The notes under the pieces were generated by a model. The model saw nothing but the letters and a program-made list of their open reading frames with translations. It ran no database searches and had not been told where the DNA came from. DNA of 64,000 nt from Patiria miniata (Eukaryota > Echinodermata > Asteroidea > Valvatida > Asterinidae), in assembly GCF_015706575.1 (NCBI RefSeq), contig NW_024037064.1, positions 3,285,427-3,349,426 on the forward strand. The letters are read 5' to 3'. The stretch's first letter is position 1. Every line of letters starts with the position of its first letter. The position numbers and the translations under genes are program-made. Positions 58,746 through 64,000 of this stretch are shown piece by piece.

Positions 58746-60570
58746 ATGAAAAACAGATAAAGATTCTGAAATAAATGGGGGCAAAATTGCTACCTTTTCT
58801 GAATTTGGAGTGACATAATGTTACACGTTTGGATATATCACACTAGGGTTAGTGGGGGGAGGTGTTGAAGTAACGGGAAAACCTGCATTTCAGGATTTCT
58901 TTAATATAACTTCCAGATATAGTTATGAATGGAGGGAATAGAGGGCATAGGGGAAAGATGATTTCGCAATAACAATCTGTTCATAAACTAGAGTTTAATT
59001 AAAATAAATCAGTGTACAGGTTAAGTCTAAAACAAAGTGACCGAATTATAAAAAAAACTGATTTTGTACAAATCTATAAATCGCTCCATTTCATGAACAC
59101 ACCCCATTGGGATGCTATGATACATGAACATTGACTACTGTAAACATTTCATGGTATTTGCATACGTTATTCCCAAGTCATGTCTATTTTATTAAAACGA
59201 TCACAACATTCAGATGTCAACCCCTGATAATTTACCATTCGACGAACTGATGAATAAACGAGAACTTGCAAAGGAAAACATACAAATATCGCCATTAATA
59301 TTCAGAAAAGCAAAAAAAAAAAAAGAGTTGAGTTGTTCCTCATATTCAAAATACAAAATCTGACTTTTAAAATCATTTGTATTTTAACGCTTGTGTGTAA
59401 TCTGTAATTCTCGCTCAGTTTGATTGCTTCCATTGGCATTTCACGGACTGCTATAAAATGGGTTATTTTTTGAAAGAGCTATTCATAAAAATTATTTGTG
59501 CTAAGTTTGATTAAGATCAGTAAAGGTCAGCTCAGTCTGTGGCATTTTGTTTCTTTCACTTCCAACCTTAGTGCTCAGAAAATGCATCAAAAATCAATCA
59601 TAGGCGGTTTCAATAAATGGGTTCCTGAGAGAGTGCATCACTAAAGTTTCACTATCTAATAAATATCACCATTTTTTGCCGGTTTCCACTGGTCGATACC
59701 GAGATCCATGCGAAGTCACACCTAGTCACGCTAATGAAAATGCTGATATGCGCTTCGTCAGTGTTGCCCCCAAATCTGCTAAACTGAAAACCATGCACGT
59801 GAGTTTGGTCGGCCATAAATCTTCGTCGAAATTTTCCTTGGAGATAGTTCAAGGTGTAACACAGGCGTGTGCAGCAACACATTAAGTGAAATTCCGAATA
59901 TATTAAGATAATATCAGTGTTCAACTACTCGTAAAAATAACAACTTGTGGGATTCAAAGAAATGGAGATAAATAAATAGATTTGGTGACTTTTTAGTCAG
60001 ATTTTTTCCACGACTTTAAGGTCGGCTCCACCATGACCCGTTATCAAGTTTCGGCATCAATCACGGCGATTTTGTTCACTTACATGAAATTTAGAATTCT
60101 CTCTTTTGTTAAAATTCAACATGTTGAAACTTAATATTTCAAACACACTGAGCATATTTTGTGGGGAAAAAGACACCCAAAAACATTACATTCAAATCTT
60201 TTTATTTTGTTTGCATGAATTTCACTGCTCTGATAGTAGCGTCCATGTACGTAATCGGATTCACTTTGTTTAACAGCGGCGACGCTTAGGCCTTTGCAAC
60301 CACAAGGTTGTATGTGGATGCAGGAGAAAGTGTCCCGTAGCCGCTGCATCGTCTGGATAACTCTAAGCTATATGTAGCAGGATATTGGGAGGAGGGAATA
60401 ATGGGGTAGTCAGATACACTTGGGGTGTCAGCATTGCCTGTTTCGTCGTGTCAGTGCAAAAAAAGTTGTAACTAACACATTTGTCAAAATTCAGCTGTTA
60501 GTGTAATTTTAACAAGATTCACCCGTAACAGGAGAGTTTCATAGAAAAATACTGCGTCATTATAACGTAC
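58746..60570. other. Anonymous; one coding-like frame at 59676-59885
   Basis: The plus-strand frame at 59676-59885 (RYRDPCEVTPSHANENADMR, then FVSVAPKSAKLKTMHVSLVG) has a balanced composition that looks protein-like. The complementary strand is also open there. No domain is recognised and splice borders are unclear. Confidence 0.3.
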
Positions 60571-60705
60571 TTGCAAGCAAAAACGTTGAATCTTAGCGCG
60601 TTCTGCTTCTTTCGTTTGAGGCAGCAAAAAGTCTAGATATTTCGTCCAGTTATCTAAGCCATGTTTTTGTTTGTACACTGACAATGGCGAGGTCCACCGT
60701 GTCAG
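60571..60705 (-). CDS. Anonymous internal exon, 45 codons
   Basis: On the minus strand a textbook acceptor (catttgccccttccccag) opens 135 bases of phase-0 coding: LTRWTSPLSVYKQKHGLDNW, then TKYLDFLLPQTKEAERAKIQ and RFCLQ. It closes at a donor TTGCAA then GTACGT. The composition is that of a folded, charged helical protein and the length is a multiple of three. I do not recognise the family, and no partner exons were identified. It could also be part of a mobile element. Confidence 0.4.
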
Positions 60706-60859
60706 CTGGGGAAGGGGCAAATGAAGCGCATTCGTTAATGATGTGCTTTTAGTGGTGCGGCATAGCTCCAATATGCCAAGGCATTGTGCAATTTGTGATA
60801 AAAGCATGAAACTTCGCACGTTGGTTCTTCATGCAATAAAACAAAACATATGCAGATAT

Positions 60860-61560
60860 GGAGGCATTTACCTTTTGACCTCTGGTGATCTTTGAGAGGT
60901 CAATGAATTTACATACTCTATTCATAATTGTTGTTCTTCCAAACCTCACTTTCCTATGACCAAAGTATGTCATAGGTCTTAATACAATGAAAACAATATT
61001 CAGATGTGGGACAAATTCATATCTGACCTCTGGTGACCTTTGAGAGGTCAATGATCTTGGTAAACCTGTTTATAGCTATTTCTAAAATGTATTCTTTAAA
61101 CCCCGTCTTCTTAAACGATTCATGTGTAAATGAAAGGTGTTCATGCTAAAAAGAGAATGTTTATATATAGGACATAGGTGACCTTACAAGAGGTCATGAC
61201 CTTTGTAAAATCCTAGCCTACCTATTGATATTAATACGATTTTCACAATTGTAAATGCCACTTTTGATCATGACCCAAGTCTAAAACTAAACTCTATGTG
61301 CCATGAAAAGAATTTTTCAGGTGTGGGGACATCATATTTGACGCAGTCATACCCTTAGAGAGGTCAGTGAACATTGTATACCTTTAGTTGCCGCTATTTA
61401 TCATATATATTCCTAAAAACGCAATTTTTTTCGTGACCCAAGCCTCAAAAGTGCCAAAGAATGGTAATGCAACCATTAGTTTGCAATCATGTTATGAATT
61501 CAGACCCCCAAAAACCATTTTGAGGTGACCTCTGACCTCGTTTCTCCTTGTTGTATTGGC
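60860..61560. repeat. Degenerate ~150-bp tandem repeat rich in AGGTCA
   Basis: ttgagaggtcaatga or a variant occurs near 60893, 61043, 61188 (inverted) and 61355. A direct pair AGGTCAgAGGTCA (minus strand) lies at about 61523-61540. Units include gacctctggtga and a weak ttcaaacc stretch. No coding. Confidence 0.45.
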
Positions 61561-61684
61561 TAACGCAATATGATAAAATTTGAATAGAAATTTGTGGGTC
61601 TGTTTTGTACGTAAGCGGTTCAGGTTGACCCAGTCCTTCGAGGCAAGGCTAAGCCGGGTGGGGCTGTGGTGTCGGGCGTCACAG

Positions 61685-62711
61685 TTAATTGGTCAGGTCG
61701 AACAGTCTGCTCCCAGTCAGCCTTCCAGTTACTACACAAGGTGAAGTTGGAGTTGCAAAGGGCTGCAGCATGACGGGAGAAGGGCGACGAGAGGTAAGGC
61801 GTTGACGACCAAGCTGATGTTTATCTTGGATCAGCTGATGCAGAGGGTGATCAGCGTTTGCCTCGGCCTTTGACACAAGCCTGTCTGTGAGGCACTCTCT
61901 ACGAAGCTTTGCAGATGCAATGCCTGCAAGAACAGGCTGGAGGTCCGTTGGAGTAGGGCGTAGGCAGCCAGTGGTGATCCGCATGGTTTCGTTTAGGGTC
62001 ACATCAAGCTTACTTGCATGGGCACTGCGGCGTCATACTGGGACGGCATACCTGCCAGCGCTGTATACTAGGGCAAGAGCACCAGTTTGAATGGTGGATG
62101 TCCTGGCACCCAGTGACGATCCAGCCAGCCGACGCAGGAGGTTGTTACGCACTGAAACGATAGAACGGGGGGCTTCCAAATGTTTCCTGTAGGTGAGTTG
62201 CCGGTCTAGTCTAACCCGAGGTACATGTAGGTTGGATGTAGATTGTAGGACAGAGGAGACCCGTTACGGTGGGAGTTAGCTGGCGATAGGCTTCCTTAGT
62301 GATTAGTTGGAAGGCAGATGAGGTAGTTTTTGCAACGCTCAGCTTGAGTCTCCATGACGTCAGGTAGTCCTGCGATGTATTCCAAATCAGCTGAGAGCAC
62401 CTTCTCCACATTGTCCAGTTTCATTCTGCGTGCAGGGAGGCCAAGTCATTGGCATAGCCATACTCCCTAGATGTGGTGTGTGGTATTGTAGATATTGAAG
62501 AGGGTTGGGCCAGTACTGAGCCTTGGGCTCTCCATTTCTCAGGCGACGTGGTCGGCTTGTATGTCCGTCACTTGTTGTGAAGACAAAACTGCTGTTGGAA
62601 ATGATTTTGGCGAGGAACCGCACTAAACGCCGATCGGGAATGGAGTTTCAGGAACGGGCTGAGATCCACACTGTGTCGTAGGCAGCAGTGAGGTCCACTA
62701 GTACGACACCG
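61685..62711 (-). pseudogene. 5'-truncated non-LTR (Jockey/CR1-like) reverse transcriptase
   Basis: On the minus strand the reading starts abruptly at about 62711 with GVVLVDLTAAYDTVW, the first catalytic block of non-LTR reverse transcriptases. It continues in broken frames: FVFTTSDGHTSRPRRLRNG, the YADD-type box cut by a frameshift near 62445, then LTSWRLKLSVAKTTSSAF. It ends with the C-terminal region LNETMRITTGCLRPTPTDLQ and PVLAGIASAKLRREC (61890-62000). The order is intact but the frame shifts repeatedly. The 5' half, including any endonuclease, is absent. Such elements are usually truncated at the 5' end during insertion. Confidence 0.7.
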
Positions 62712-63584
62712 CGTATATATGCAATAAGAAAATAAGACATAACAATGTTATGTTGTAGTGAAAAAGAGTTTAGTAGAAAAACAAAACGAGAAACAAAGAT
62801 GAAGTAAATAAGGAAAAATAGAAATATCGAACTAAACACTTTTGGTACTCTGAATACGTTGCTAGTGGGAATGATTAACAAGAATAGGGATCAATTCTGA
62901 GATGTTTTCGAGATATAGTATCAAATATTTCGTGACTGAAGATGGTTTAAGCTGAAGGTGCTAAAGTAATGGGGTCGTATTGTGTGTTCATGCAAAAAGA
63001 CGTATCTTGACGAGTTACGACGTTTTGACAAATGCTTACATGACGCATCGTCTCAAGCAAAAACGTCGTATGTTGATCTGATTCATTTAAGAGGTTTTTA
63101 TCTAACATTACGAGGGACAACAAAGTATTCAACACACTAAACATGTTCCTGTCTAAATTGTCTTCTTGAGGTTACTTTATCTTTTATTGAATGAAACGCA
63201 AACTTTTAACGAGCCATCAAAAACCTATTTATACGGGTTTTTTTCCAAAACGACTCAAAACTGAGTAACAACGTTTTTGCACTGACACTGGTTTATCACT
63301 TTTTGTTTTTCATTGAGTCTTAAAGGAAACAAGCAGTCCAAAATTTTCATAACGTATTTTATTTGATATATACATTCATTTATGTGTATTAAATGTGAAT
63401 TAAAAGCAGAACTGGTTCTGGTGTACGTTTAGTGTGGTAATTTGCCGTCCAAAATTGAACCCCCCCCCCTTTTTGATTTTCGCGGCAACTCCAAATGAGG
63501 GCGCTGTTCATGACGTAACCAAAGGCAGAGAAATCCAGGGCCCGTAAATGACGTCTGGGTACGAGACGGATTAGCGAAGCTACT
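62712..63584. other. Anonymous sequence
   Basis: AT-rich, with a C-run at 63460-63469. No gene or repeat is recognised. Confidence 0.4.
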
Positions 63585-63872
63585 GTGCTGCGTGTATGTG
63601 CAGCCGCCGCGTACCCGTACGTGGCATTATATGCACACGTACAGGTGTACGAATGTGTCTACATGTACAGTACATGCACACGTGGACGTGCCACGGTGCC
63701 ACCGTTGGCGAATGAAAACAACGACGACCGTCATGATCGTGAAAGTTCCGAAGACTCTTCCTCTTCTTTCCTTAGCGAATCCGATGAAAATGGTACAGAT
63801 TCGTCAGATTTGAATCAGAGTTCTAATGATTCAGACACTGACTCGATGTTTTTTAGGGGCATGCCCAAGTAA
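63585..63872 (+). CDS. Short acidic Ser/Asp-rich ORF, product unknown
   Basis: The frame has 95 codons. The first 40 residues are cysteine- and tyrosine-rich and look non-coding (cgtac-rich DNA). The second half is strongly acidic (RESSEDSSSSFLSESDENGT, then SSDLNQSSNDSDTDSM) and ends in FFRGMPK. Acidic serine-rich tracts of this kind are common at the N-termini of transposases and nuclear proteins. It may be a true but partial gene, possibly starting at an inner codon or spliced to exons beyond the window. Confidence 0.25.
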   Translation: MLRVCAAAAYPYVALYAHVQVYECVYMYSTCTRGRATVPPLANENNDDRHDRESSEDSSSSFLSESDENGTDSSDLNQSSNDSDTDSMFFRGMPK

Positions 63873-64000
63873 CTGTACAGACCAGCATCAAAGCACGACG
63901 GCTCAAAGTGCAGCGCAGAGGGCCGCGAACTCACTGGGCCCGGACCACTTTGCTCTGGTATTTACCTTCACTTTGGCTCTTCAAATGCTCCGATATTTCG

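Overview
The window reads as nuclear DNA of an animal, most likely a marine invertebrate and probably a deuterostome (echinoderm, hemichordate or cephalochordate grade). No species can be named from it. It is AT-rich and has no bacterial-style gene packing. The coding exons are short and have spliceosomal borders, and most of the rest is transposable-element debris. Signs of an animal genome are a ZU5-UPA-death-domain gene, tRNA-derived SINE sequence, non-LTR and Gypsy retrotransposon fragments, Helitron-like arrays, TIR elements with TA, TTAA and about 8-bp target sites, and a decayed Maverick/Polinton-type element.

Layout. 1-5.3 kb: mostly anonymous, with a LINE 3' tail near 2.9-3.1 kb. 5.3-15.35 kb: a minus-strand ZU5-UPA-death-domain gene, with four exons recognised. 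Its large intron holds an inverted Helitron-like element (6.5-7.65 kb), a SINE split by a 3.5-kb TIR element full of a roughly 35-bp palindromic satellite (7.79-11.29 kb), a small TIR element (11.9-12.3 kb) and a diverged Helitron copy (13.3-13.85 kb). 15.4-22.7 kb: MITE-like hairpins, a segmental duplication, a long-unit tandem array (19.9-21.8 kb) and GGA microsatellites. 22.7-27.5 kb: remains of a virus-like Maverick/Polinton-type element on the plus strand. In order it has a PC4-like segment, an integrase with chromodomain, a penton-like minor capsid candidate, a small basic core-like protein, a double-jelly-roll-type capsid protein with its middle deleted, and an adenain-like protease. 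All are broken by stops, frameshifts or deletions. 27.6-42 kb: many foldback and TIR elements, including a three-level nest at 35.8-37.5 kb and a solo LTR at 41.0-42.0 kb. 43.7-47.2 kb: four Helitron-like units head to tail. 47.6-49.2 kb: a minus-strand Gypsy remnant with an internal 42-bp minisatellite. 51-56.3 kb: minisatellites, a signal-peptide-type first exon (53.85 kb) with a weaker relative at 35.04 kb, direct repeats and a MITE. 58-64 kb: a hairpin MITE relative, one good anonymous minus-strand exon (60.6 kb), a 5'-truncated LINE (61.7-62.7 kb) and a short acidic ORF.

Host genes are few. The ZU5-UPA-death gene is the only one I identify with confidence. It would encode an intracellular signalling module like that of the UNC5 and PIDD families. 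The first exon at 53.85 kb and the exon at 60.6 kb look spliced but cannot be assigned to a product. The rest of the window is explained mainly by waves of mobile elements inserting into one another. All coordinates and splice borders were read by eye.
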